A DNA stretch of 64,000 nucleotides from Propionivibrio soli (GTDB lineage: Bacteria; Pseudomonadota; Gammaproteobacteria; Burkholderiales; Rhodocyclaceae): assembly GCF_025770765.1 (NCBI RefSeq), contig NZ_JANZKY010000018.1:40108-104107 (forward strand), in the 5' to 3' direction. The notes beneath the pieces are model-generated. The model was not told the origin of the DNA, did not search any database, and was given only the letters and a program-made list of their open reading frames with translations. Positions 8,435 to 16,815 of this stretch are shown one piece after another. Numbering within the stretch: the stretch's first letter is position 1; every line of letters begins with the position of its first letter. A program made the translations under genes and the position numbers.

Positions 8435-9514
8435 ATGCTGTCCGTTGACGTTACCGATCTGGGAAACTCGCCCGCGCTGCCGCGGATAAGCCCACTTGTG
8501 TGTCGGGCATTCAATCGGCTTTATGGCGGGGCGCGCTCGTTTCATGTGGACTTGCCGAACGTCTCCGGCGATATCGTCTTTTCGTATATGCCGGAAACAG
8601 ATGAGATGCTGGATGCATCGGCGTCTTACCGATTCCGGATCGGTTCTCATACGGGTCGGCTGAGACTCGATACGTTGACGCAGGCGACATTGCTGCGTGA
8701 GCGCCGCGTCGATTTGCTTCCTCTTGAGTTGCGCTACATCCTTCTGGCCGATGCTTTGGAGCCGGTGGTAACCCTCCTTGAGCGCAATTTGCAAACCGAG
8801 ATTGAGTGGGCCGCGCCGGACGATGATGACGAGGCTGCTCACGAAAAGCCGGACGTTCGCGGAAACGAAGCTTTCTTCACGATGCGTGTCCCCGGCGATT
8901 CCCCGTTATTGCACGGAAGCATTTCTTTCGACGACGAAGATGCGCTGGATGCCCTCGTGCCGCGCGGTATGTCTGCCGTGGCCACGACAGCGGCCTTCGA
9001 TTTTCTGCGTGTCCCGCTCCGTTTCCGTATAGGCGCCACTCGCCTCAGTCTGCGCGAAGTACGAGGCATTGCGCGTGGCGACATTGTGAGCATCGAGGAG
9101 TGGAGTGCCGCAGGAAGCGCCGTGCGTGTCCACGCACCGATCGGTGGCTCCGGAGGCTACGTGCTGCATGGTCTGGCAGAAGGTTCGCGAATCACGCTTC
9201 AATCGATGAGAGACGAAACCATGAACGCAAACACGCGTGACGCTTCCGAAACACCAGCGGACGCCGCGAACCTGCCCCTTGACCGGCTCGATGCGCTCGA
9301 AGTGACGCTGCAATTCGACCTCGGTGAGATTTCTCTGTCATTGGGAGAGCTGAAGGCATTGCGGCCGGGACATGTGTTCGATCTGGGCCAGCCGTTGAAT
9401 CGGAGTTCGGTGCGCATTCTTGCGCACGGGAACGTATTGGGCCGCGGCCACCTCGTGGCGGTTGGCGATCGATTGGGACTCAGAGTGTCGGAGTTCGCAC
9501 TCAATGCCCTGTAG
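8435..9514 (+). CDS. sctQ: T3SS cytoplasmic sorting-platform protein SctQ (YscQ/HrcQ)
   Basis: A 359-residue protein. The C-terminal part carries two SpoA-like modules, near residues 190-260 (VPLRFRIGATRLSLREVRGI) and 285-355 (EVTLQFDLGEISLSLGELKA). These build the cytoplasmic pods or C-ring that bind substrates and the SctL-SctN complex. It is the first gene of the T3SS cluster. In-frame ATG codons at 9208 and 9223, just before the last SpoA module, could start a short C-terminal isoform of about 100 residues, as is known for several SctQ proteins. The ribosome site for these is weak (GAGAGACG), so this is only a possibility. A GC-rich hairpin overlaps its stop codon. Confidence 0.85.
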   Translation: MLSVDVTDLGNSPALPRISPLVCRAFNRLYGGARSFHVDLPNVSGDIVFSYMPETDEMLDASASYRFRIGSHTGRLRLDTLTQATLLRERRVDLLPLELRYILLADALEPVVTLLERNLQTEIEWAAPDDDDEAAHEKPDVRGNEAFFTMRVPGDSPLLHGSISFDDEDALDALVPRGMSAVATTAAFDFLRVPLRFRIGATRLSLREVRGIARGDIVSIEEWSAAGSAVRVHAPIGGSGGYVLHGLAEGSRITLQSMRDETMNANTRDASETPADAANLPLDRLDALEVTLQFDLGEISLSLGELKALRPGHVFDLGQPLNRSSVRILAHGNVLGRGHLVAVGDRLGLRVSEFALNAL

Positions 9515-9541
9515 CACCGGGTAAATCTTCCGACCCGGTGC
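9514..9541 (+). terminator. GC-rich hairpin overlapping the sctQ stop
   Basis: GCACCGGGT (9514-9522) is an exact inverted repeat of ACCCGGTGC (9533-9541), with a ten-base loop. It begins at the last base of the sctQ stop codon. No U-tract follows, so it is more likely an attenuator or 3'-end protector than a full intrinsic terminator. It separates sctQ from the export-gate genes. Confidence 0.5.
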
Positions 9542-9833
9542 CCGTACCGGGAACGCGCTGAGACCGTGTCGTCAGTGGCGAAAAAACGGGACGTCCATTG
9601 TGTTGATGATTGTCCGCGTCTGGAGGTTACATGATGTCGACAAGAGAGCATGGCTTTTCCTGGCCAATGTGCGGCGATGAGAGTCGAAAGCAGGCCGCGT
9701 TGCTTTGGACCGAAAGCCCTGCGTCGTGATCGTCGGGAGCATTCTCGGTCGCTTTCCGAGTAAACCCTTGTTCGGCTCCATGGCGAGTCGCGCTTGCGGC
9801 GATAGGCTGATTGACTGCGCGCGGGGGTGAGCA
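9542..9833. other. Gap between sctQ and sctR with no recognisable gene
   Basis: The interval from the sctQ stop to the sctR start is 319 nt, unusually long for a T3SS operon where most junctions overlap. I see no frame on the coding strand that resembles a known T3SS protein. The open frames on the minus strand run through sctR or sctQ and look like shadows. It may hold a second promoter for sctR onward, or a decayed gene. Confidence 0.4.
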
Positions 9834-10487
9834 ATGGAAATGCCCGAACCAGTAACGCTCGTTGCGCTCATTCTGGCGCTCGGCATTGCGCCTTTCGCGG
9901 CTTTGATGGTGACCTGTTTCACCAAGCTGGTCATCGTTTTCGGACTGCTGCGTACGGCGCTTGGGTTGCAGCAGACACCGCCGAATATGGTGCTGAATGG
10001 TATTGCCATTGTCCTATCGATCTACATCATGGCGCCCGTGGGCATGGATATTGCCGATGGGCTTCGCGGGCGAACATTTGGCGTAAAAGGGCAGGGAATC
10101 AACGACATCGTCGCTGTGGTCGATGCGGCCAAGCCGCCGATCCGGCAGTTTCTGGAGAAACATACGCGTGAACGCGAACGCCAGTTCTTTCTCAAATCGG
10201 CTTCCGCCATGTGGCCCAAGCAGCATGCCGACGAACTGGTAGCCAACGACTTCATGGTGCTCGTCCCGAGCTTTACCTTGAGCGAACTGACGCGTGCTTT
10301 TCAAATCGGCTTCGTGATTTACCTTGTCTTTGTCGTCGTCGATTTGATCGTTGCCACGATCCTGCTGGCGCTCGGCATGTCGATGCTCTCGCCGACGACC
10401 ATATCGTTGCCTTTCAAATTGCTTCTTTTCGTGATGCTGGATGGATGGACGCGACTCGTCCACGGCCTCGTTCTTTCGTATCGCTAG
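9834..10487 (+). CDS. sctR: T3SS export-gate protein SctR (YscR/FliP family)
   Basis: A 217-residue polytopic inner-membrane protein. The N-terminal helix is followed by TCFTKLVIVFGLLRTALGLQ and TPPNMVLNGIAIVLSI, hallmarks of the FliP/YscR family. The C-terminal part (PSFTLSELTRAFQIGF) is also well conserved. Five SctR copies form the export-gate pore with SctS and SctT. The gene order is unusual because sctS does not follow directly but lies after sctV. The start is ATG 9834 with GGGGGTGA just upstream. Confidence 0.95.
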   Translation: MEMPEPVTLVALILALGIAPFAALMVTCFTKLVIVFGLLRTALGLQQTPPNMVLNGIAIVLSIYIMAPVGMDIADGLRGRTFGVKGQGINDIVAVVDAAKPPIRQFLEKHTRERERQFFLKSASAMWPKQHADELVANDFMVLVPSFTLSELTRAFQIGFVIYLVFVVVDLIVATILLALGMSMLSPTTISLPFKLLLFVMLDGWTRLVHGLVLSYR

Positions 10488-10575
10488 GGCCGCGCAAGGA
10501 AACATTACAGGGCGAACGGCCTATGCCGTTCAGGGTTGAAGATGCCGCGATGGCGGCCGTCTGAGGACATCGGCA

Positions 10576-12624
10576 ATGGCTCGTTCATTCGCAGTCCCCG
10601 ATAACGGAATCCGGGCGTTGTTCCGAGGTGCGGGGCGACAGAGCGACCTCGCGCTGGCCGCGCTCCTTATGGCTATCGTGGCGCTGTTCGTGTTGCCGCT
10701 GCCGACACCGGTTCTCGACCTGCTGATCGCCACCAACCTCTCGATCAGCCTGGTTCTGATCGTCGTTGCCATGTACATCCCGTCGGCATTGTCATTGTCG
10801 ACGTTCCCGTCATTGCTGCTATTCACGACGCTTTTCAGACTGGCACTCAACATCGCGTCAACGAAGTTGATCCTTCTGCATGCCAATGCGGGTCACATCA
10901 TCGACACGTTCGGCAAGCTGATCGTTGGCAATAACGTCGTTGTCGGCGGCGTAGTGTTTCTCATCATCGCGATCGTTCAGTTCATCGTGGTTGCGAAAGG
11001 CTCGGAGCGCGTGGCGGAAGTGGCGGCACGCTTTGCCCTCGACGCCATGCCCGGCAAGCAGATGAGCATCGACGCCGAAGTTCGGGCCGGCGTGCTTTCG
11101 TCGGAGCAAGCGCAACGTCGGCGCCAGATGCTTGAGCGCGAGAGCAGCCTCCATGGTGCGATGGACGGCGCAATGAAGTTCGTGAAGGGCGACGCCATCG
11201 CTGGCATCGTCATCGCGGTGGTCAATATCCTCGCCGGCATTACGATCGGCACGTTGATGCGCGACATGAGCCTCGGCGACGCACTGCAGCGCTACGCGAT
11301 CCTTACGGTCGGCGACGGCATGGTGTCGCAGATTCCGTCGTTGCTGGTGTCGATCGCGGCCGGCATCGTCATCACGCGGGTCGATTCGAGCGGATCGCAG
11401 CTCGCGGGACAGATCGGCAGTCAACTGCTTGCACATCCGCGTGCGCTGGCGATCGCCGGCCTTGCAGTGGCGAGCTTCATCATCGTCCCAGGTTTTCCGA
11501 AGTGGGTTTTCCTGCTGCTCTCGGCGACGATTCTTGGGCTCGCGTGGGTATCGCGTTCCTTCCTCGAACGCGGACGGATACCACTCTGGATCTCGCACCG
11601 CGACGAGGAAGATATCGGAAGCGATGCTCCCGCGCCGATCGCCGCACCGCTGGCCGTGCGTCTCGCCCAGGGCCTGCGCCGCACCGTGGACTTGCACCTA
11701 CTCGATCAAAGGCTGGCGGCAGGCAAGGCCAACGTCGAAGGACAACTTGGCCCGGTTTTTCCGCACATACAGGTTTCGTTCTCCGGGCCGGCTGACAGCA
11801 ACGACTACGTCATCGAGGTTCACGGTGTCGCCGTGGCACGCGGCACGTTGAATCCCGGCTGCCTTCTGCTCGATCCTGGCGCCGTAGCTGTTCCCGCCGA
11901 CGCGCAGATCGCTGAACCGTTCGGGCCATTCGCCCGCGTTGCCTGGGTTGAGCGCGCGCCGGAAGACGCCAGGGCGTGGACGCCGGAAGAGGTCGTCGGT
12001 CTGCATGTCGAACATTCCGTACGTCAGCATGCGTCCGAGTTGCTCGGATTGCAGGAAGTACACCGGTTGCTGCAATCATTGCAACGCGAAGCACCCGATC
12101 TCGCCACCGAAATCTCTCGCGTCGTACCTACGCCGCGGATGGCGGAAGTGTTGCGTCGCCTTCTTCAAGAGGGCGTGCCCGTGCGCAATCTCTTGCGCAT
12201 TGGCGAGAGTCTGGTGAACTGGGCACAGAGAGAGCAGGACACGATCGCGCTCACGGAGCAGGTACGCATCGACATGGGCCGCTACATCACGAGTCGTTAC
12301 GTCGGCGCCGACCGTCAGCTCCCGGTTGTGTTGTTCGAGTCGAATCTGCTCGACACGATTGCGGGCGCCATCGAACGGTCGCCGACCGGAAACCGGCTCT
12401 TGCTGAATCCGTCGATCGCCGAAGATATCCGAGAGCAGATGCGCCGCATTGTCGACTCGGTGAACGGGCGCGTCGTAGCCGTCGTCTCATTCGACGTACG
12501 TCGTTACGTGAAGCTCTTGCTGCAACCGGCCATTCCTCAGTTGGTCGTTCTTTCGTACCAGGAAATCGACGACGACGTGGCGTTGCACCCCGTCGGCTGG
12601 ATCACCCATCCTCAGACCGCTTGA
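10576..12624 (+). CDS. sctV: T3SS major export-apparatus protein SctV (YscV/HrcV/FlhA family)
   Basis: A 682-residue protein. The N-terminal half has about eight membrane helices and the conserved block FPSLLLFTTLFRLALNIAST, followed by the conserved cytoplasmic loop (AARFALDAMPGKQMSIDAEV). The C-terminal half is the cytoplasmic domain that forms a nonameric ring receiving chaperone-substrate complexes. Length and order of parts are normal for the family. It lies between sctR and sctS, splitting the usual R-S-T run. The start at 10576 has GAGGA about nine bases upstream. Confidence 0.95.
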   Translation: MARSFAVPDNGIRALFRGAGRQSDLALAALLMAIVALFVLPLPTPVLDLLIATNLSISLVLIVVAMYIPSALSLSTFPSLLLFTTLFRLALNIASTKLILLHANAGHIIDTFGKLIVGNNVVVGGVVFLIIAIVQFIVVAKGSERVAEVAARFALDAMPGKQMSIDAEVRAGVLSSEQAQRRRQMLERESSLHGAMDGAMKFVKGDAIAGIVIAVVNILAGITIGTLMRDMSLGDALQRYAILTVGDGMVSQIPSLLVSIAAGIVITRVDSSGSQLAGQIGSQLLAHPRALAIAGLAVASFIIVPGFPKWVFLLLSATILGLAWVSRSFLERGRIPLWISHRDEEDIGSDAPAPIAAPLAVRLAQGLRRTVDLHLLDQRLAAGKANVEGQLGPVFPHIQVSFSGPADSNDYVIEVHGVAVARGTLNPGCLLLDPGAVAVPADAQIAEPFGPFARVAWVERAPEDARAWTPEEVVGLHVEHSVRQHASELLGLQEVHRLLQSLQREAPDLATEISRVVPTPRMAEVLRRLLQEGVPVRNLLRIGESLVNWAQREQDTIALTEQVRIDMGRYITSRYVGADRQLPVVLFESNLLDTIAGAIERSPTGNRLLLNPSIAEDIREQMRRIVDSVNGRVVAVVSFDVRRYVKLLLQPAIPQLVVLSYQEIDDDVALHPVGWITHPQTA

Positions 12625-12641
12625 ACAGGGAAACGGAAAAC

Positions 12642-12908
12642 ATGACACCCAATCACATTCTCGATATCACGCGTGAAGGGCTGCTAGTCGTCCTTGCCGT
12701 CTCGCTCCCCATCGTCGTCGTGGCGACAGTCAGCTCGCTGCTCGTCGCCGTGGTGCAGGCGGTGACGCAGATCCAGGACCAAAGCATCGGGCAGAACGTG
12801 CGCCTGCTCGTTGTGATGATTGCCGTGGTGATTGGTGCCGGTGTGCTGGGAAGCGCGGTTCTGCGTTTCTCGGAACTCGGTTTTCAGACCTTAGTCGAAA
12901 TCAGATGA
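12642..12908 (+). CDS. sctS: T3SS export-gate protein SctS (YscS/FliQ family)
   Basis: An 88-residue protein with two membrane helices, typical of the FliQ/YscS family. The segment LIVVVATVSSLLVAVVQAVTQIQDQS-like region (around residues 24-45, key residues QAVTQIQDQ) is diagnostic. Four copies line the export gate below SctR. A longer frame exists from 11976, but its first 222 codons lie inside sctV in another frame and are a shadow. ATG 12642 lies 17 nt after the sctV stop. The stop overlaps the sctC start as ATGA. Confidence 0.93.
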   Translation: MTPNHILDITREGLLVVLAVSLPIVVVATVSSLLVAVVQAVTQIQDQSIGQNVRLLVVMIAVVIGAGVLGSAVLRFSELGFQTLVEIR

Positions 12909-14740
12909 AGCCGGGAAGCGCAGTGGCGATGATCTTGCGCGGCGTTCTTCTGGGCGCGACGATGCTCTTGGGAGCGTCGTTCTGGTCGGCCTCACAAGCG
13001 GCCGAACTGAATTGGAATAATCGCTCTTTCCGGATTGTCGCGTCCGACAAGAGCCTGGCCGATTTCCTGCGCGAACTTGCGGCGTCTCAAGATACGACCG
13101 CCGTCATCGACCCGGCAGTAACCGGCACCATTAGCGGAAAGTTTTCCGGTCCGGCGCTGCGCATATTGAACAGCGTGGCGTCGGCGAATGGGCTGACGTG
13201 GTATTACGACGGATCGTTCCTCTACATCGAGAATGCCGCTGATGCCCGCAGCGAGGTTTTCGCCATCAAAGGCGAGAATGCCAAGCGCATCGCGGAGACG
13301 CTCGAGATGCTGAGGATCACCGATTCACGCCATCCGTTTACCGTGTTCGAGCGGGAGGGGCAGGGTAGCGTTCACGTCTCCGGGCCGAAGCGTTACCTGG
13401 AGATGGTGCGCAAGGCGATCGAATCGGTCGAGCGGCCGACGGCGGCTCCCGAAAACGCGGAGATACGCCTCTTCCCCTTGAAGTACGCATGGGCTTCGGA
13501 CTTCAAGATCATGCGGGCGCGCAAGGAAGTGACGATTCCCGGTGTCGCGAATGTCCTGAACACCTTGTTTGCCGGCCGCCAGAGTTCGACCACCGGAGCC
13601 GCGTTAGGACCGGCGACGGCCGAGGGCCCAATACGTCAGCCGCGCATGGGTGGGGAGTTTGCGCGCCGCGATCTCGCCAGCATGATGCTTCCGGAGATTC
13701 CAGCCGGTGCCGGCGATATTGGCAACATGCTCGGCGGTGCGCGGCCAAGCGGCCCGAATCTGCCGCAGTTCCATGCCGATACACGGCTCAATGCGGTGAT
13801 CGTGCGCGACGTGCCCGACCGGATGGAGCGCTACGCGGCGGTGATCAGATCGCTCGACATACGGCCCCGGTTGATCGAGATCGAAGTCACGATCATGGAT
13901 ATCAGCCGCGACAACCTCAATCAGCTCGGAGTCGACTGGCGCTTGCACTCGAAGCATCTCGACATCCAGACCGGGAACGGCAACCGTAACCAGCAAACGT
14001 GGGGTACCGGTCCGGGAGGCGGCGAGACGGGGCAGGTCGGAGGCGTGGACGACAACGGCACCCTGCTCACTCCGCTTGGCGGGCTATTCAGCGCGGCGAT
14101 TGGTAATTCCGCGAGCAATTACCTGCTGGCGCGTGTCTATGCGCTGGCGGCCAACGGAAAAGCCGAATTCGTGGCCCGCCCGAAAGTCCTTACGCTCGAC
14201 AACATCGAGGCGGTGCTTGAGAACCTGCGCGAGTTGCATGTCCGCGTGCAGGGCTTCCAGGACGCCGGATTGTTCAACATCATCACCGGCACGTCGGTGC
14301 GCGTCACGCCATTGATCGTCGACGAGGAACCAGCGCGCGGCGTGATGATGTCGATCAATATCGAGGACGGCGACCTGTCGCAGCAGGCGGTGGACCAGAT
14401 TCCGATCATCAACCGCCGTACCGTGAACACGCAGGCCATGGTCGAGGAAGGGCAGAGCTTGCTCATCGCCGGCTATTCGTCGCAAGAGAAGACGGAAGCC
14501 GTCAATCGCGTGCCTTTCCTTTCGGACATTCCGGTCATTGGTCCGCTCTTCACCTACAACGAGAAGAAGCATGCGGACATGGAGCGGTTCTATCTGTTGA
14601 CGCCGCGTCTCGTGATTCCACGCTTCACCCCCGGCCCGGACGGCACGATTGACCCACGTTCACTGCCTGGGCTGCCGCCAGGAACTCCCAGTGGGTCCGG
14701 CGTGCCCGGGGATTCGGCGCCTGTCCAAGGAGCTGGCTAG
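12905..14740 (+). CDS. sctC: T3SS outer-membrane secretin SctC (YscC/HrcC)
   Basis: A 611-residue protein with a signal peptide ending near SQAAELNW. N0/N1-type and N3-like ring domains come next (residues 40-330). The secretin beta-barrel follows, with the diagnostic VPFLSDIPVIGPLF segment near residue 540. It forms the outer-membrane ring of the needle complex. A Gly/Pro-rich tail of about 35 residues follows the barrel. The gene starts inside the sctS stop (ATGA), so translation is likely coupled. No dedicated pilotin gene was seen nearby. Confidence 0.94.
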   Translation: MKPGSAVAMILRGVLLGATMLLGASFWSASQAAELNWNNRSFRIVASDKSLADFLRELAASQDTTAVIDPAVTGTISGKFSGPALRILNSVASANGLTWYYDGSFLYIENAADARSEVFAIKGENAKRIAETLEMLRITDSRHPFTVFEREGQGSVHVSGPKRYLEMVRKAIESVERPTAAPENAEIRLFPLKYAWASDFKIMRARKEVTIPGVANVLNTLFAGRQSSTTGAALGPATAEGPIRQPRMGGEFARRDLASMMLPEIPAGAGDIGNMLGGARPSGPNLPQFHADTRLNAVIVRDVPDRMERYAAVIRSLDIRPRLIEIEVTIMDISRDNLNQLGVDWRLHSKHLDIQTGNGNRNQQTWGTGPGGGETGQVGGVDDNGTLLTPLGGLFSAAIGNSASNYLLARVYALAANGKAEFVARPKVLTLDNIEAVLENLRELHVRVQGFQDAGLFNIITGTSVRVTPLIVDEEPARGVMMSINIEDGDLSQQAVDQIPIINRRTVNTQAMVEEGQSLLIAGYSSQEKTEAVNRVPFLSDIPVIGPLFTYNEKKHADMERFYLLTPRLVIPRFTPGPDGTIDPRSLPGLPPGTPSGSGVPGDSAPVQGAG

Positions 14741-15877
14741 ATGGATACAACGTCAGCCACGCCTCAACCGGGATGGTGCCTGCGGTTCCTGAGCGGCGCC
14801 GTCAAAGGACGGATCATTGCTCTGCATCCTGGGCAGAACGTCATCGGCTCGGGCAGCGATTGCGACGTCATGCTGCCGAGCAGCGACGTGTTGCCGCGTC
14901 ACCTGATCGTCAACGTTGGCGATCTCGTTGTCACCGTGCAGCGCGTGGGCACCGCGACGGCGACGTTCAATGACGGCGAAATGGAACAGCGGCGGCGTTC
15001 CGTCGCGGTGGGTGATGTGGTCGCGGTCGGGCAAATCACCTTCCAGTTCGATCGTTCGTATCCTGCCGCCGCTCGCGACGAGTCGCCGTTCGATTGGCCG
15101 GACACGATGTTTGCGAAGAGCACTACGGAAACACTCGCCGAAGAAGCGCCCGAGCCACCGCGCGTGCGGTGGGCGGCGGCAGCGTGTCTGTTCGCCGCGG
15201 CTGTCGTCGTGGTCGTCTGGGCTGGATTCTTCCGCGGTCCTGCCGGCCCTTCGCCGGCGAGCGAAGTGAATGCGGAGGCCGTCAATCGAGCCGTGGTCGG
15301 TTATCCCGAAGTGGAAGTCGTCACGCTCATCGATGGAAAGCTCGCTGTACGCGGCTTCGTGGAGTCGAAGGCACGCAAGCAGGCCCTGCTCGAAGCGCTC
15401 AAGCCCTTCGGGTCGCGCGTCGACATCAACGTGCAGCCCGCCGACGAGATCGTGGCGCAAGCCCATCGTTACCTCGGCAGCCCGGCGATTGCGGTGAATT
15501 ACACCGGCCGCGGTCAAGTCGTCTTGTCGGGCACTTCGGATGACGAGCAGTTGCCGCGCCGAGTCAAACAGCTCGCCGAGGACTTGCACCCGACCGTGCT
15601 GGTGGTCGATCGCGTCGACTACCGTCCGAAGGATCCGTCGAAGACGCGTTCGGCGGTTTCGGACCGGGAAAAGTGGGCGGCATGGCAGAGCCAATTACCT
15701 GCGCGTCTCGTGAGCATTACCGACGACGGCAACGGCGGGCGTTATATCCAGCTCGCCAACGGCAGTCGCTATTACGAAGGCGCCGTGCTGCGTTCGGGCG
15801 TCGAGGTACAGCAGATCGATGCGGACGAGGGCCTGAGCTTTAGCTCGCCTACGCCCGTACAGGAATCGGAAAAATGA
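14741..15877 (+). CDS. sctD: T3SS inner-membrane ring protein SctD (YscD/HrpQ-like)
   Basis: A 378-residue bitopic protein. The N-terminal 100 residues look like a forkhead-associated-type fold (GWCLRFLSGAVKGRIIALHPGQ), the cytoplasmic domain that binds the sorting platform. A single membrane helix lies near residues 147-167. The periplasmic part has two or three BON-like ring modules. It forms the outer of the two inner-membrane rings and faces SctC. It begins directly after the sctC stop. An intrinsic-terminator-like hairpin follows about 75 nt after its stop. Confidence 0.85.
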   Translation: MDTTSATPQPGWCLRFLSGAVKGRIIALHPGQNVIGSGSDCDVMLPSSDVLPRHLIVNVGDLVVTVQRVGTATATFNDGEMEQRRRSVAVGDVVAVGQITFQFDRSYPAAARDESPFDWPDTMFAKSTTETLAEEAPEPPRVRWAAAACLFAAAVVVVVWAGFFRGPAGPSPASEVNAEAVNRAVVGYPEVEVVTLIDGKLAVRGFVESKARKQALLEALKPFGSRVDINVQPADEIVAQAHRYLGSPAIAVNYTGRGQVVLSGTSDDEQLPRRVKQLAEDLHPTVLVVDRVDYRPKDPSKTRSAVSDREKWAAWQSQLPARLVSITDDGNGGRYIQLANGSRYYEGAVLRSGVEVQQIDADEGLSFSSPTPVQESEK

Positions 15878-15951
15878 GCGTGGTCCCTTACAGCCCACGC
15901 GGTTCAGAGGATTCGAGATTTCACGCGGAATGCGCACCGTGTGGAGTGGTA

Positions 15952-15978
15952 CCCGGCCGGAGACGGCGGGTTTTGTTT
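15952..15978 (+). terminator. Terminator-like hairpin between sctD and the needle-gene candidate
   Basis: CCCGGCCG (15952-15959) pairs with CGGCGGG (15964-15970) with one bulged base around a GAGA loop, and TTTTGTTT follows at once. This has the form of an intrinsic terminator. It lies only 41 nt before the next start, so it would act as an attenuator in the leader of the needle-gene candidate, or end the sctC-sctD transcript. Confidence 0.6.
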
Positions 15979-16018
15979 GGTTGCCGTTACGGCACTTTTA
16001 CTCGACTAGGAGAACACC

Positions 16019-16240
16019 ATGGCAGTTAACGCAACGAACTCTTCGACCAGCGACAACATCGCCCTGATGCAGAAGATGCAACAGGAAAACGCCGCGCTGA
16101 TGACCACCAGCATGACCGTATCCACCGCCGTTCAGGGCATGTCGACGGCGGCGCACACGGTGAACGCCGCTAGTGCCGCCGGCACGGAAGTGGGCAAAGG
16201 TGCAGCCAACGACGTACGTCAGGCGGCCAAGCAGGCCTGA
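16019..16240 (+). CDS. Small Ala/Ser/Thr-rich T3SS protein, candidate needle or pilus subunit SctF
   Basis: A 73-residue protein rich in Ala, Ser, Thr and Met, with no Cys, Trp, Phe, Tyr or Pro, and predicted to be all helical. It has a strong ribosome site (AGGAG six bases before ATG 16019). It lies between sctD and the inner-rod gene, the place and size expected of SctF or an Hrp-pilus subunit. It has no clear sequence match to YscF/EscF families that I can recall, in keeping with the divergence of Hrp pilins. Flanking hairpins suggest its mRNA is managed separately, as expected for a protein needed in over 100 copies. An unrelated small secreted protein is the alternative. Confidence 0.55.
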   Translation: MAVNATNSSTSDNIALMQKMQQENAALMTTSMTVSTAVQGMSTAAHTVNAASAAGTEVGKGAANDVRQAAKQA

Positions 16241-16250
16241 TGCTGGAAAC

Positions 16251-16282
16251 GGCGGCGCCCCGATGCGTCATGAGGCGCCGCC
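16251..16282 (+). promoter_or_regulatory. Strong hairpin after the needle-gene candidate
   Basis: GGCGGCGCC (16251-16259) is an exact inverted repeat of GGCGCCGCC (16274-16282), with a 14-base loop, starting ten bases after the stop. No U-tract follows. It could stabilise the 3' end of the small-gene mRNA and partly stop transcription into sctI, raising the ratio of needle to basal-body protein. Confidence 0.55.
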
Positions 16283-16380
16283 TACCCCGGGTTACGAATC
16301 GCTCATACGGGCGATTCGCCGGCCAGAAAAGCGGAATGGCGTGTCGGCAACGGCACGCCGTTTCGAAGAGGAGACGAATC

Positions 16381-16815
16381 ATGAGTTTACCCATCGAATC
16401 GATCGGCACGGCGTCCGAGTCGGCCGCTAGCGCGGCCGCCCGGCTCGTCGAGCAGTCGGCCCATGCCGAAATGCCGAGAGGGCAGGATCAGGTCGAGGCC
16501 CGGTCGTTCGCCACTTTCATGAACGCCAACGAACCGGGCTATGGCTATCCGACGTCTTCGGTACGCGCACCCGACGCCTTGCACCGCGCAGCACAAAGCC
16601 TGACGGCGCAATACGGCAATGATTACAGGACGTTCGAAGACATCCGGGCGAGCATGGTGCAGTCGGTGGATTTCGCCAATCCGATCCGCACCATGTTCAC
16701 GATGACGAATCTTTCGATTGAGGCTCAGGCCAGCTTTACCCGCCTGCATCTGTCGAGCTCGCTGGCGAGCGCGGCAACGAGCCTCTTCGGCAACTTGCTG
16801 AAGAACCAGCAGTGA
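16381..16815 (+). CDS. sctI: T3SS inner-rod protein SctI (YscI/HrpB2-like)
   Basis: A 144-residue protein. The C-terminal 45 residues (NPIRTMFTMTNLSIEAQASF and what follows) match the helical inner-rod signature of the YscI/HrpB family, where the C-terminus packs into the rod. Its place directly before the SctJ gene matches hrpB2-hrcJ order in Hrp2-type systems. ATG 16381 has GAGGAG eight bases upstream. A longer frame back to 16240 crosses the hairpin region and is not supported. The stop overlaps the sctJ start as GTGA. Confidence 0.75.
   Translation: MSLPIESIGTASESAASAAARLVEQSAHAEMPRGQDQVEARSFATFMNANEPGYGYPTSSVRAPDALHRAAQSLTAQYGNDYRTFEDIRASMVQSVDFANPIRTMFTMTNLSIEAQASFTRLHLSSSLASAATSLFGNLLKNQQ

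Noticed and set aside
9572..10009. Minus-strand gene in the sctQ-sctR gap
   Set aside because: More than one third of it is antisense to sctR, it has no ribosome site, and no family is recognised.
11976..12641. Long frame in front of SctS
   Set aside because: It lies within sctV in a different frame. Its composition is Arg/Ser-rich and unlike a membrane protein. The real SctS starts at 12642.
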